From Orthonyx spaldingii (Eukaryota; Chordata; Aves; Passeriformes; Orthonychidae), in NCBI GenBank assembly GCA_013397795.1, contig VZTJ01001778.1, positions 62,001 through 126,000 of the forward strand: a stretch of 64,000 bases of DNA, read 5' to 3'. The notes under the pieces are model-generated. The model was not told where the DNA came from, made no database searches, and saw only the letters and a program-made list of their open reading frames with translations. Below are positions 1-14,400 of this stretch, one piece after another; the stretch's first letter is position 1; each line of letters opens with the position of its first letter. Position numbers and translations under genes: made by a program.

Positions 1-3000
1 ATCTTCATAATCAGATAATCAAATAGTGCAATTTGGTGCTTCTCTACTGATTTAAACAAATTTTTATCCATTTTCACAGGTTGAAGATTTGACTGAGATC
101 ACAAGTGCATCTGGCTAGTGAAGCCTCAGGTGATACTGGCTTCTCAGAAGGTGTAGCACATGTTGGTCTACTGTAAAAGAAAAACAAGGGGAGGGCTCTC
201 TTAGGTGCAGGTATCTTCATGTGGATGAGAACTCTCTCAGTTGGAAGCTCTTTCCTTTCAAAAGTGTGTGAAGCTGATGAGAGCAGTTCTGTAGTCTAAA
301 AGAACAGTCATAACATCTGTGACTGTGGTACCAAATTACTTAGGTGACCTTTCTAGACAAACTGCATACAGCTGTGTTTTGAATGACTGACACGAGAATC
401 AGGGGCACTGGGTGAGTTCATGTGGCTTTCAGTAATTATCTCCTGGTAGGGTGATACACCAGCTTTTTCAGAAAGGGAACATCAGAAAGATCTTTTGTCC
501 CTACTGAACCACAATCTTTAAATATAAGCTATCCCCACGTAGTAATATATGGTACACTGAAAGCTTACCTGCCATCAACTACATAACAATAGGGAGAAAA
601 AAGGCTCCCTGTAGGTTTTGTTTTCAGATGTGAAACTGAAACCATGAAAAAGCAGTAGGGAGAACTTCAGATAAAAGAGTATTCACCATTAATGTTCCTA
701 TATGAGTCTGGATTATATTCTTGTAGTGTATGTCCTGCATGTCTCCAGAACCAGATTTCATTAGTTTACTGAAGAAACAGCTTTTGAAAGATTTAGAGCA
801 GAATTGAACCGGGTCATCTGGAAAACTTAGGTCAGTATGGACGCAATTTCCCAGCAGCCTTCTCACCGTAACTGCTTCTTAACGGGAATCAAAGTTCAGT
901 TTAAGTTCAGGTCCTATTACACAAAGCACTTCAAGAGATTGGCTTGAGTTACCTGATCAAGGAATTACCTACGTACCCCAAAGCACCCTTGCCATGATGC
1001 TGCACTCTCAGCTCAGCAGAAAACTGTTGCCAGGGCCACAGACTCAACTTCCACCTTGGGCAGCCTCTTAACTGATGTCTCACATCTAAATGTAACACCT
1101 ATTGGACTGAAATTTACAGCACATTCACACCGAATAGAAGAATATAAAAAAAAGACCTCAAAACACACAAAAGCAGTTGTATCATAGAACGTGGGAAATA
1201 AATTAAAATAAAAAGCAACTATCTGGAAGATATTCAAATGCTGCAGATTATGCAAAACCATGCAGATTTTGTGTTAGAATGACCTTCAAATTCCTTGGTA
1301 AGAGATCCCTCCTCCAGCTCCCTTTTTTCTTAATTCATGAAAAGACTCAATTACAAAGTGAAAACAAATCTTTTAAGCAGATATGTTTTAGTGTTCTGAT
1401 TAACAGTCATATTTACTGTGAACCAGATCAAACTTATCTGGGAAAGGAACTTACACTGCAGTAACCTGAAGATGTTTTTGCAGATCTTTTCATTTGATAA
1501 GTTAATTTTTTTAAAAAACAGCTACTATTGCATTATTAATTAGAATTTCAGGTTGTCATATGATCCTTGAGTTGACTTTAAATGCCTGTTGTATTCTTAT
1601 CAACAGCTTGAGGCTGTCACAGCAATTCTCCAGAAAAGCCAGCAGTTCAAGTACACTTTTCCTTCACATCTCACTTTTATATAAGTTCTAGTGACATGTC
1701 TTCTTATCTTGTGGTTCACTCCTAGGTAAAATTTGGGTTTGGAAGATGGAAAGGCTACTACAAGTTTTTAGAATTTTTGCAGCTACAAATCCTGTAGTTT
1801 TCTGGATTTCAAAGCCTTTAGTGTGAAGACATGAATCAAGGAAGGTGCCTTGTTTGGCACCCTTCTTTGGTTCTAACTCCTGTGTGAGAATGCCTTACTG
1901 AATTTAGTGCAGCTAAACCTATTCTCCAGCCTTTACAAATACAGGCACAAAAGCTACACCTTCTGCTACAGAACAAAACTGCTAAAAAGAGTGGTTTCAT
2001 TCAGTAAACATCGCTCCCTTTGGAGATTATGAAATGTGGAATGCTTCCAAAAATCTGCTGTAAGTCCATGGGCATGCAATGGTTGGGTTTGAAAATGTTG
2101 GTCTTAATTTTTCTTTGCATCCATAGTCCTTTCAAATCTGTTCTTTCATCTGCTGGAAACACAGAATGTAAACTAAACTCTGGCACTTACTAACGGTGCT
2201 GAAGGACAGCAGATCTGCTCTGCTTCAACCCTGGTCCTCGCTGCCTGTTCCAGACCTGCCTGGCAAACTGCAGATGAATCTTACGTGGGGCTGGAGAAGG
2301 CCTGGGAGCAGATGTCACTCTAGTGAGAAAGACAAAGTGGCAGATGAACTCCAGCCCTGTTCACCTCCACTTATTGCCACTTTTGACACAATTTATACCG
2401 CAGGAGTGTCAAGAAAGATCACAACTGCCTTTGATTTCTCAATGGGAGGGTAGGTCTCAAAGTCCTGGATAGAATCCAAATAGAGATGATATGAGTTGTT
2501 ACTAAATTAATGTCCCCTGCTGGAGTGGCAAGTTTATTCAGTACATTTTCCTATACAGACAAATATTTCTGCAAGACAGACCTTGGAAGACAATAATCAT
2601 GATCTAAAAACCAGGAAGGCAGGGCAAAGGGAAGACAGGAAGGCATTAGATATAAACGGGGAGGAGCTGGCAGTGAGGGCTGCGGAGGGTTCCAGCCAGC
2701 TCCAGCAGACCCACTGCAGGGCACAGCTGAGCCCAGCAGCTGGTACCTTTTAATTTTATCCAGGTTTGTTAAAATATTGTAACAGGAGGCAGAAGAATCC
2801 TGACTCATCACTACCTTTCAGCACAACAAAGTTCATCAAAGATGTAAGGAGATGTCACAACAGCTGAAAGCTGTTTTCAATATTACCAAGACAAAATCAG
2901 TATACCACTCTCAGCCTGTTGATATGGTGAACTTCTGTCTGCTGAGCACCCAAACCTCATTATGCTCAGTATCTCACAGGATCAGATCAAACTAAACCAG

Positions 3001-4442
3001 AAGTGGAAACCTTGGTTATGGGTCCAAATGCCGAATATTTTTGTGCAATGTGCAGTCAGTAATTTACTCTACACATTTCACTTAACCAACGCAAACAGCC
3101 TTTGCAGACAACCAAGAATATGATTTCTGTGCAATTGGGAAAGTATCACTTGCAATTAATTCTTGATTAAAAATCTGAACTGAGGATCCCCAAACTGTTT
3201 TCATACAAATTCATGTGAAAAGCATCATCTCCAATGAGGATTAAATTGTACAGTCCTGATTTGCACCTGTCAGTTTACATTTCTTTTAATTTAGGGATAA
3301 TATTGCCTGCAAGTTTGTTCCCACATACAAAGTAGGAGACAAGCATAAGTGATAATTTGTCTTTGGTTCTCAACGCTTTTTTTTTTAAAGCAAACATTAC
3401 TTGACTTGCTGTAGCATATAAGAGCAAGTAAATTCTTTTAAGGAGAAGCAATATCTTTAACTGGACTAGCTGTAGCCACTGGATAATAGATTAGTTTTCA
3501 AGCACAAAAACACTTCTCTGAAAGTGCCCTAAAAGTTCATCTGTTTTTCACAAATCTTTCACTAGCAATAGAGGTAAGATGATAGTTCTCCCTAAAATCT
3601 TGCCTTCGCATTTATGGTGAGATTTTATTTAATGTTGAATATCCTAGTGAACAGTGGCAAACCCACAGCTGCTGCAGAACAAAACACCAGTCCTTTCATC
3701 TAAGCCCTGCCAGTTTTCACCTGCTGAGAGTGCATCCCAATGCCCCCTCCCTAAATTTTCATAGTGTAGAAAAGTGCTTACAGAGTGCAAAGATTTCTGT
3801 ATGCTTCATGGGATTTACTGTTCCACTGGACAAATAAGGCAGCAAAGCCTGTGGCCATACAAACACAAGGAACAGGCCCTGCAATTGGAGAACTGCCTCA
3901 CATGGTTGCAGGTGGTGAGTTCCCTGGCTCAGGAGGGAACTGGGCAGCTCTGATCCATTCATCCAAACATTTGAAAGCTATTTAAATACATTTGGAGGTG
4001 TTCTCCAAGGGTTTGGAATTAAACCTAAAATAGGAAAACTCTTAATACGATGCTTTATGGAGATAGGCTGTTTAGTCATAATCTGCCTCATGGTGAAAAG
4101 GCACACACATAGGAGTAATTTCTATTCAGGTAAAATAGGAGAACATTTCTCTCCCAAACACACAATACTCATTAACTGCATTCAAACATAAGTCACAAGG
4201 AAGAAAAATAATACAATATTGGAAAATTTGCAAAGTATTTCAAAAGAATAAGAATTCAGCATCTAAAAGGAATTTACTTATTTACACCAGATGTTACAAA
4301 TGAAATGCAGCCTTACAAAAGAAGATGAATGCTCTCCAAGTGTTCAGTGCATTTTGAGGTGTGATCAGAGTATGGAGAGCACAAAAAAACCCCAACTAAG
4401 CACTTTACTGTACTTCTACAACAAGAACTTGAAACACTTGGG
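1..4442. other. Intergenic sequence without recognisable gene
   Basis: Only short ORFs of 60-86 codons occur, on both strands, with no recognisable domain and no supporting splice structure. I see no clear mobile element. A somewhat GC-richer part at about 2200-2460 and 2640-2740 is unassigned. Confidence 0.6.
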
Positions 4443-5405
4443 ATCATAGAATGGTTTGGGTTGTAACAGACCTTTAGGGATCATTTAGTGCAACCTCTCT
4501 GCCATGGCAGAGACATCATTCACGAGGTCAGGTTTCTCAAAGTCGCATCCAACATGACCTTGAATACTTCCAGTGAAGGGCATCCACAGCTTCTCTGGGC
4601 AAACCTGTGCCAGTGCCTCACCACCCTCATAATAAAAAAATATCTTCCTCGCATCCAATCTAAGCTTACTCTCTTTCAGGTTCTTGCCATTGACCCATGT
4701 GCTATCACTACAGGCCCTTAAAAATGTCACCATCTTGCTCATAAGCTTCCTGCAAGAACTGGGAGGATGATATAAGTTCTCCCTGGAGCCTTCTAGTGTT
4801 ACAGCCCTCTAATCATCTTTGTGGCTCTCCTGTGGATTTGCTCTATCATGTAGCATCTCACAAGAGTGGAGTAAGGGTGGGAAAATCCTCTTTCTAAGCC
4901 AGCTGCTCATGCTTTTCTTTATGCAGCCCAGGAATGGATTGGCTTTCTGGGCTGCAAGTGCTCATTGCTGATTAATGCTCAATTTTTCTTCCACCAATAT
5001 CCCTAAGTGTTTCTCATCAGGGCTGCTCTCAATCTTGATCACTCCCAGTCTGTTGTGATACTGGGGATTACCCTACCCAGGTAGAATCTTGCATGTTGCC
5101 CTGTTTAACTTAATGAGGTTCATGGGGCCCACCTCTCAAGGCTTTCAGGTCTCTCTGCATGCCATCCCTTTCCTCCAGCATACTGCACCAGCCAGCTTGG
5201 TGTCAACCACAAAATTAACATCTTACATTTGGTTGTCTCTTGTAAGTGAAAACAGCAAGTTGAACCTCTAAACTTATTCAACTCTTCTTAGCACGTTAAT
5301 AAATATTCCTATCAACATTAGATTATATACATGGACAGGGCATGCAATATATATAAATATGATCTACTTCAGACCCCTGTGGTCTGAGACAACCTCTACT
5401 TATTC
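4443..5405 (-). mobile_element. CR1 LINE, 3' half (antisense)
   Basis: Seen on the plus strand as the reverse complement of a CR1 3' terminus (ATCATAGAATGGTTTGGGTT at 4443), followed by CCACAGCTTCTCTGGGCAAA, ATCATCTTTGTGGCTCTCCT, GCAGCCCAGGAATGGATTGG, CTTTCTGGGCTGCAAGTGCT and CAGCTTGGTGTCAACCACAA. The last piece is the reverse complement of the RT motif region FADDTKL. The element is moderately diverged, with indels and no long frame. Its upper boundary is approximate; similarity fades near GACCCCTGTGGTCTGAGA at about 5375-5395. Confidence 0.92.
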
Positions 5406-8400
5406 TTCGTAGGCTGGATTCTGCAGGTTGCTCTAGTTTGCCACAAATGTCATTAGTCTAGAGCATTTTAAAATAGAAGATTAACCAGAGCACAGTAAAA
5501 GCTCTGCTCAATATGAGCATCTGTCAGCTGATAGCAGTGGTACATAGACCCTGTATCAGAGAGAGCTGTTGTCCTAAAATTAGAGCTACAAAGAATGATA
5601 GGTAGTGGGATAATAATGAAAAATGTCTCTTTTCCTGATCTTATTTTATCTCTTTTAGATGTCTGGAGGGAAGTGTAATTGTCTGAAGGAGTAAAATCTT
5701 TTCTATGTTGATTATTGCAGACAATGACTAGATCTATGTGTAGCCAGCGTGCTGTGCTCTCCCTTGACAGTTCAAACCAGAAACAATTCAAGCATAAGCT
5801 TCATTTAGTAGCTGCAGAGAGTATGCTTTCCTTTCCCAGATTTGCAAACAAATGCAAATTATAATTTTATTCACTGCTCTTCAAGCCATGTGAGTTTTGT
5901 TAAAGGTGTAGAGCCTGATCTAATTCTGCTAAAATGGAAGTTTTTTCTACTAACCTTATTTGACATGAATTGGACAACAGGAATTCATTGGAACTAAGGC
6001 ACAACCATCACTATTTGAATTGATTAATTAAGACTATTACACACATCCACAGAGCCCCAAAATTACACTGGGTAATGAGAAAAGAACCCTAAAAAGGTAT
6101 TTATTGTAAAATTTTGACTAGCTGCATGTTACATTGACTAAGTTGTTGCACTTGGAAGAGTTTAAACACAAAAGCCTGCAAGGAGATTTAAGGAACTTAT
6201 CTGTATAGAGAGGGAAAGTCACACCAATAAATCAGAAAAAAAGATAATGAGGTCTTTGTAAATCTCTCTGTTGTTTACTTAAGTTGCAGTCTGCTGAATG
6301 CCAGAAGGGAATATGAATTTTCACTGAAAAAAATCCAACCTCAAAACAAACAAAAAAATCCCTAAATCAACTGCCCTCCCCCTAAAACTACATCTTTATT
6401 TGCCATTAAAACAAGATGATGGAAGTGAACTGAGTCTTATGACTGTAATTTGTTACACAGTCACTAAGCTAATATCTGTGCCTCAGCATCTGCCGACTGC
6501 TCATAAAAACATTCTATTTAGCAACAGTTTTACTGATACTGGATAACAGATTTGCTGTATTTTCTCTTCCTTTCCCTTTATTGCAAGGGATATTTATACA
6601 GAAATAGAATGCTTGCTTCTGAGGAGTTCATCTGTGCCTTCTGGCATTTCCGCCCCTGTACCGCAAACAGATGATCAAGACCTGACATGGAGCACCAGCT
6701 GAGAGCACTGACAAACCCTGCTGAAGCAAAAGGCCTGGCTGGTGATTCAGAACAGAACATCCTCTCAGGAGGGCTCACAGACCAAGGCTTCTGGACAATG
6801 ACCTACATTTGCCATAGAGTCTCTAACTAGTCTGTCACCTTAACTTGTGCATATGTGTTGGTGTACACACACATATTCTCTAGTTCCTATGTGTCCTGCA
6901 TGCAATTGTTTGCTGTTATTACTATCACTACTGAAAAAATAAGAACAAGGAACTCTTTGACTTATTGATGTTGTCATCAGTCCTGCCATGATATGGGGAA
7001 AAAGGCTACTCAGATCTTGGTCAAAATAGTTGCCATGGATTTTCCCATGTCCATTGCATTAAGCACAACCACTCGTCTTCCACTGGGACATCTTTAACGG
7101 CCACATCTGTATTCTTTTGATTTTACCTGTTACTGCTAAACACAATTCTGACAATAAAATGGATTCCATTTCATTCCAAATGAATGCCAACAGCACTCTC
7201 CTAGAATTTTTCACCACCTTGTAGGTCCTAAAATTATTATTACACTGCCATAATTTGTCATTGCACAGAAATGCTTACCTAGTTTTAAAAGCTGGTGAAG
7301 GTAGTATCAAAGTAGCTGAACACTCCTTAAACAAATTCAGATACACATTTTAAAATAAAGAGACTTGCCTGGCTTTGATTGTCACTGGGAAACTGAACCA
7401 AGATGATGCAGTGAGAATACCCTCTATCCAATGTAAAAACATGCTCAGTAAAAATTCTGCTGTTACACTAAATTGAATTGCAATTGCAAAATTGTCCCAT
7501 GACATAGGCCCTTGGGAGATATTTTGCTATAAAAAATCCTCAGTTCTGGTTCTCAGACAGCAGGGACTGGTGTACAAAACATCCCAGAGCAGTTAGATTA
7601 AGGGTAGCAGCTGGGTTACTGATGAAAAAAGTGCCTAATTTTAAAAACTTGCCAAAATCAAAAGCTCCCACTGATGTCTCATTTTCTAAATACTGTAGTG
7701 ATTCATCATAGATCTTTTCCTTTTCAAGTTCAAAACCTCCTGCAGTCACTGCCTTAGGAGGAGAACCTGGTTGCTTAAAACTTAAAGGAAAGGAGGGAGG
7801 TATGAAATTAATAAAAATATAAATGCACTGGAAACCTAAATACACTGAATGTCCAAAGGGTAGGTGCCACTTTAATCGAAGTTGTGCAGAAGAAGCTTTT
7901 GGGCATGAAGAGTAACAACTGACTCCTCCAGCAGGACCCCACAGCCTTTAGAGGAGGCCAGCACATTTCAGCTGAGTAGAAAAGGGTAGTGCACAGGTTA
8001 GTCAGGCTTTTCAAATTGCACTGTAGCATTTCTGCTTTCTTTCTTCAGTAAAAATCTGTTCTGTTATGGTCTTTTACCTAACAAAGTGCCAGTAAAGAGG
8101 AAAATTCTGCTTCTGGGAAGCCTAAGTTGTCTGATTTTATAGCAAAGGCTTTGGGATGAAGTAAGCGAGCCAAGATAGTTTATGTTTTTTAATTAAACTG
8201 GCTGCAAAAACAGAACTCTCTTGTTGACCCTGCTGCTCAGTGACTCAGAGGGAGTTACAGTTCATCTTGTCTTTGCATTTTAACAGCTTTCACCAATCAC
8301 CTCTGTTACATCTCAGTAAAGCTGGTGGAAATTCACACAACTCAGACACAAAACATTTCAACAATATAGTTCTTAGTATCTCATTGTTTCCTCCTGCTGT

Positions 8401-11400
8401 ACTTGTGGGAAAATAATGGATATCTACCATGAGATCTAAAGTTACACAAATGTGGAGTGGAGTCCTGACTGCTGGGATTCAAACAGGGACATGACCCTGA
8501 CAGAGACCATGAGAAGCTTATTCTGAGAAGTGATGGATATTGTGGTATAGCTCTGACATATCTGATGACAATTCAGAGCCACCAGAGATTCTGACTCAGT
8601 TCTCACCATAACTGTCATGCTTGGATGGCATCCAGCAAAACAGATTAGCACTTGAAAACTAGTTGCTAGAGATGTAGGTGGGTAGCAGATCACAGTTGCC
8701 ACCTCAGAAGAAACTTCATCTTAAGGAAAAGAATTAGTAATTTTATAACTATCTCCAAATTACATCTGCATCTGTCCCAAGTGCAAACAATACGGCATAT
8801 TGGACCTGCTGTATAAAGCTGTGCAACTTCATTGCTAGCACTCTGTCATGAAGGCATCAACACAGTCTAGAACAAAGCAACAAGAGCAGCAGACCAGGGG
8901 TGTACCAAACTGCCAGACACTGTGTCCATCCATCAGCCTAAGAAATGATCTGCTCTCAGAAGGTCTGACAGTTCAGATTTCCAAGGAAAACATAAGAAAA
9001 GGCGTGAGTGACTTAATAACTGTGACTTTCCCTTCCGAGTAATGGTCCAATTCAGTGGTTCTTTCAGAAAGAAGAATCTTTCCATTGATGTCAACAGAAG
9101 TTGGCCATCATGCCCTAAGAGAGAGATGGTGAAACTTCTTGGTCTCTGTGGCTACATTGGTTTTAAGAAACAGTCCAGTTTCCTTTTTGGTAAGTCTTGA
9201 CTAATAAACCGTTGCTGATGCTAACAGTTTGCCATGGCTGCTGAGAAGGGGACCAGCCCTCACTGCACGTCCTTACAAATTTTGTAAACCAGCTTATTGC
9301 TGTTTAATGATGCAGTTACAGTCAAGGACGTAAAGGCAAACACTGCATAGCAATTCAAGGAAAGGAGGTCACAGAAAGAAACTGCAGCTCTAAAAAAGAC
9401 AAAAAGAAAGTAAAGGAAAGTGGCTGCAAATAATAGAGAGTTGTTTGATTAACACGTTTTAAGCAAACACACAGCTAAGAGTCAGACATGAACCTCGTTA
9501 AAGCCAACATGATGTTTTTACATAAATCTGGTAATCAAAGGCTACAACAAAGCTGCATTTTCTGACTCAGATTTTATACCTCAGTTTGCATCCCACTCCC
9601 ATACCCTATCTGCCTCTCTTTTCTCCCACAAAAGAGTATCCCTGTCCTAATTGTTTATCAGGAATAATCCTGGGCCATACCATACCTGAATCGTGTCAGA
9701 CTGCTCCCAAGACACATGTTGGTTACTGGTGACCAAAATCATGCCTGAGAGCATGCTGGCAGTCAAGTGATCAAAGGACAATGTCCAAACCTCACCCCAG
9801 CCCTCCCTTTACCTGCTCCCCAGCCCTCCCCTTACCTGCTCATACAGATGTAAGTAGAAAAAAATGGGGAAAATAGCCTTTTGAAACCAAGTACTCCTTA
9901 CTTGTTACCATTAGGTGTTAAACTGTACTGCTGTCTACCATTCAGAAGGCTTCCAGTTTTACCTCCACTTTGGCTTGAGGCAACAGTTCATTCATTCTGA
10001 AGCTGTTTTAACGTGGAATGAGACTATTGAAATAAATATTGTGTTCACACCTTTAGAATTTCAATAAATAAAATAATAATCAATTATCACATACCTGGCA
10101 AAGAAGAATCATGTCAAAAACATGCACTCAGCCAAAAGATCCCTTGGGGACATAGATTAAGGCTGGGCTCCTGCTTCTAAGAAATTGTGCAGCCAGGAAC
10201 AGTGTGGTTGCATCCACAACTCTAAGCTTGCTAGCCAGAGTCTTTAACCAGCTGTTTGAGATATTTGAGGAAAAACACAGATAGCAGACTGCTAGAAATT
10301 ATATACATTATCTTATAACAATAAGTTCTGTTTTGAATTTTTAGCTTTCAGTGTTTCTGTGGTAATAAAAAGGAAAGACAAGCATTGTAAAGACAAAACA
10401 ACACTGGAGTTTCCATTTCCATAGCACTTTATAAAAGCTGTCATTCCATATGGTGATTTTTTGCAAACAGTTTTAAAGGAAAGGAAAGCTTCCAAAGCAA
10501 ATATAGTGGCCATGTTCCAAGCAGAGGAAGGAGGGAGATTTCAAGGTATATTTGAAATTTACAACTCTATGCTAAACTTTGGCACAACTTAGAGCTGCTT
10601 TTTCACTCGAACAATCAGCTTAGAGGTTTCTTGGGTTTCAGTTTGATTTTTCTTTCATGTGATTCTCAAGTTGCCTCCTGACACAGTAATTTTACCTCTC
10701 TATTCCTTGGAAACAGTTCTGAAGAATATATGTTTGTTATAGAAAATGACAGACCTGAAACTTGACAATTTTGGGAAAAGAATTAAAGACTAGTGTCAAG
10801 ATCAAGTGAACTTTCAGGACAGAAGGAGTTCCCTACTCCTTTATATGACTTACCATGAGCTTCTGCTTCCACATTGTTTGGATATTTGCATTTGTTCAGC
10901 TGTGTTTGATCTCTTATCACAGGTGTCTATCAGCCTGCTGCAGCTGCTCCTTCTTGACCTTTTGCTTGAAGTATATTTTCTCCCCAAAATCTGTTAGGAT
11001 GTACAGGGCTGGGCAGCACTTCCTTGGGGATGACAAATGTCGTTGGCAGGGCCTTCAATTCCTGCAAGGACGCTGCTTTCTAGTATGATGTACATTAGGA
11101 GGAACAGAGTTCCATACAGCAGAGCAACAGTATTGAAGAGGAAAGTATCTACTCTTTCAGATTGCAGCTTTCTCATCTATAAAATTGAGGGGCAAGCAAC
11201 AACTGTCTGGAGAAACCTAGAAAGCAGCTACTAGAAAACAACAAGGGACAAGGATGACACTGGCACAGAGCCTATGGGAATGCAGTATTTCCCAGCAAAT
11301 AATTAATTAACAACAGCCTGGTGTGGTGGAGGGGAGAAAAATTCGGACTACAATACCACTGGGAAGGTCTCTCTTTTTTCCTTCTCCTCTTGCTGGCTGT

Positions 11401-14400
11401 CTCTTCCTTTTCTGTGTCCTAAGGGTCTTCTCTCCCTGGTGACTGCAGGGCAGCTCACAGCTGATGCCTTCAGAAAAGCAGGGTTTTTTTACTACTGAAA
11501 CTCAGATCATCTCTGGTCCTAATTATGCCTGGAATCTCTCTAAATCATATATTACAACCAATAGAAATGTCATGATATCTCTCTCAGGGAGAGGCAATAG
11601 CAATCTACTCTGTAAATCCAGCCTTACCAATAACGAAAACCAAAAATCAAATCAGTCTTCTGAGGGTACCAGAATATTTCCCATTTTTATCTCTGTAGGG
11701 GAACTAAAGCAAAACAATATAGGCCTTTCAGTTCTTGGGCTCCTTGTATTGGAGGGCTCCTAAGGTGACTCAGTGATGTAGCCACAAGTCAGAAACTCAC
11801 ACACCTTACCACCAAGGATTTGGGCTGAGCACCAGAGAACACACTCACATGCACACATTTGCATTTTCTAACAGAATCTCAGTTAAACAGTGAACAAATG
11901 TCAAACGTTAAATAATCCCTCGATTTCAAAAGGAAAAAGTGCTATGAGCAGTTGCAAACTCTTACAGCAGAATTAACCACATGTTGAAGAGCTCCTTATC
12001 CAGGTGGCACAAGGCAGATCACCCAAGAAAGGAGCCATAGGTCCCAGTCACATCTCCACCAGGAAGGCCACGAACAGATCCACTACAAACCTGTGGCAGC
12101 AGGATGGGGCTGTAGAGGGCTCAGCCAAAACACTGCTGCCACAGGCTATTCTGTAGCTACGGGGTCATCCATGGTCAGCCCAGGAAATCCAGGAAGTCCA
12201 GATGGGAACATGGGTAACATGGACACACCTGTGGGGCAGCTCAGGTGAGGATGAGGCTGATAGTCCCAGTAGAAAGGCAGCTGCAGTGGGAGAGGGGGAA
12301 GCTGTTGACACATCCTCATCTCTCATTGCTCCCCAAACCTTTAATGGTGCCCACTTGAAGCTTCAGAGCTCCTGGGGAAGAATACTGAATTTTCTCTGTT
12401 TGCATTTTTTATTGTTTAATATGCTAGGTATTCTTCACGTGTTTTGGAAAGCTAACACACCCAAGCACCAAAAATAAAAGATGCCAAGCTTTGAACTCAT
12501 GTTAGTGATACACCCCTTCACTTACACTCATAGCTGGGGAGACAGATACTGTCATACATATGTGCTCAAGATGCTTCTGCAGAAAATTTAAGTGCAAGCA
12601 TCACAGTTTGTACCTTTTGTTGCCTCCTTTTTTTTTCCAAGTGCAGTCAGATACCACACTAGGAGAAGAAAATTACTTAATTTTATATATGTTTTTTTGG
12701 GTTGCAGGGAAGCAAGTGAATCCAGGCAGCAATGTAGATATATTTAACTTCTATTCATCCAATCATCAGTGTTCTGTTCTTGTTATTGACGCATTCCTCT
12801 AAATACTAGGTAGCTAATAAACTTGTGCCTCTTTAGTGACATCAAAACATTGAAGACTTGTAGATTTGAACTCACTGTCATTTTGCTTTTCTAATACAGG
12901 TTTTGCAATTTGCTCAACATTACTCAAAATATTCAGTGAGAGAATGGGGCCAGTTTTAGGGGAGGGGAGGGAAGAAGGTGTAGGGGTGAGTTACATATAT
13001 TCAAGGGTTTATTTCTGAGCATTCTCTCTGTAATTCAGCAAGACAGCTAAAAGCATTGCAACACAGCAACATGAGGGTACATATATGCTTAGAATTTGCT
13101 GCAGACATAAAAAGCTTCCAAAACTGGAACACATACCAAGTGTTTCACTCTAAATCCACTAAACAATGAAATTCAGGAAGTGAAAATGCATTTTTTAGTT
13201 CAGGGTTTTTTTCTGTCAGCATTCCAGGAGCAAAAGCAAAGAATAAGTGTGGGAAAGATGAAGTGCTAAAAGCCTCTTCAGAAAGGATGTTTAGTCCTTA
13301 AAGAAAAATGTACTTACAAAAAAAATCACTCCAACATTTCACAATACACATTTCTTGATCATTTACATTAAATGTAAAGTTCTGAGAAGCTCAAAGGATC
13401 GCACGACTGTGAGACTGAGAGAAAAAGACATTTATATGGTTATACAAAAAAAATTTGTCCTTTATTGTATATCTTGGGAACACATCCTTGGCTTTATCCA
13501 AGTCCAAGCTTTTTAAAGTACAGTGTATGGAAAAATTACAGATATGGTTTATCAAAACTCATATATTTTCACAAGCTGGACACAGGTCTTAGAGATGTAG
13601 GAGAACCATAATTCAGAGTAAAGAAAACAGCTGAAAAGTGCTGTTTGGAAATTATGCACTTTTTATAACATTCATAGTTATAGCAGAGCCCCAGTTTAAC
13701 AGAAATACTACTAAAAAAAAAACCTCAAACCAATAAACTTCACCTTAGAAACAGCAGATTTTCTTTATTCATTTATTTGAAGACATCCAGCCTGCTACAT
13801 AAAGTTAAATTTTAAGAGCAGTAAATGACAGAGAGGGTGTTACTTTAAAGAATTTCTACAGGAAATTCGAAGCAAAAGCTTTGTGCCTGTAAGAACACTA
13901 TGAGTTTCCTGGCATTTGCTTGGCTGGTGCCAACAAGCAAGCTTAAGAAAGCCACTATTCCAAGAGAACTGGATAGAAAGCAGCTCATGTTTTCAAGGCA
14001 AGAAATCCTCTCCAGGATAGCAGATAAGAGACAGGTCTTTCTTTTGACATGCAGACCTATATGTTCTCATCCAAGTGGTGAGCTGGAAATCTCAAGATGT
14101 CAGTTTACTCTAGGCCAAGAGTCCATAAAATTCCAAGAAATCTCTCTGGAGTTCACCTCAGAAACAGAATCCCAAAGCAGAACAAAGAAAATAATTAGGA
14201 ATTTGCTTTGCCAACAAATACAACATCTCTTTATTTTGCAGCTAACACAGCCTCCCTTCCTATTGGCAGCATGCACAGAGTGAGACAATATGAACAATAT
14301 GAAGGATTAAAGATAAATTTGGATTTTTGTCCTTTGATTAAATGATGCTTGACTCCTATTCTGGAGCCAAACAAATAAGAGCTAGTGGCAATGACCATGG

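Noticed and set aside
13900..14283. 127-codon plus-strand ORF
   Set aside because: No recognisable domain and no splice or promoter context; the DNA has the same composition as neighbouring non-coding sequence. Chance ORF is likelier.
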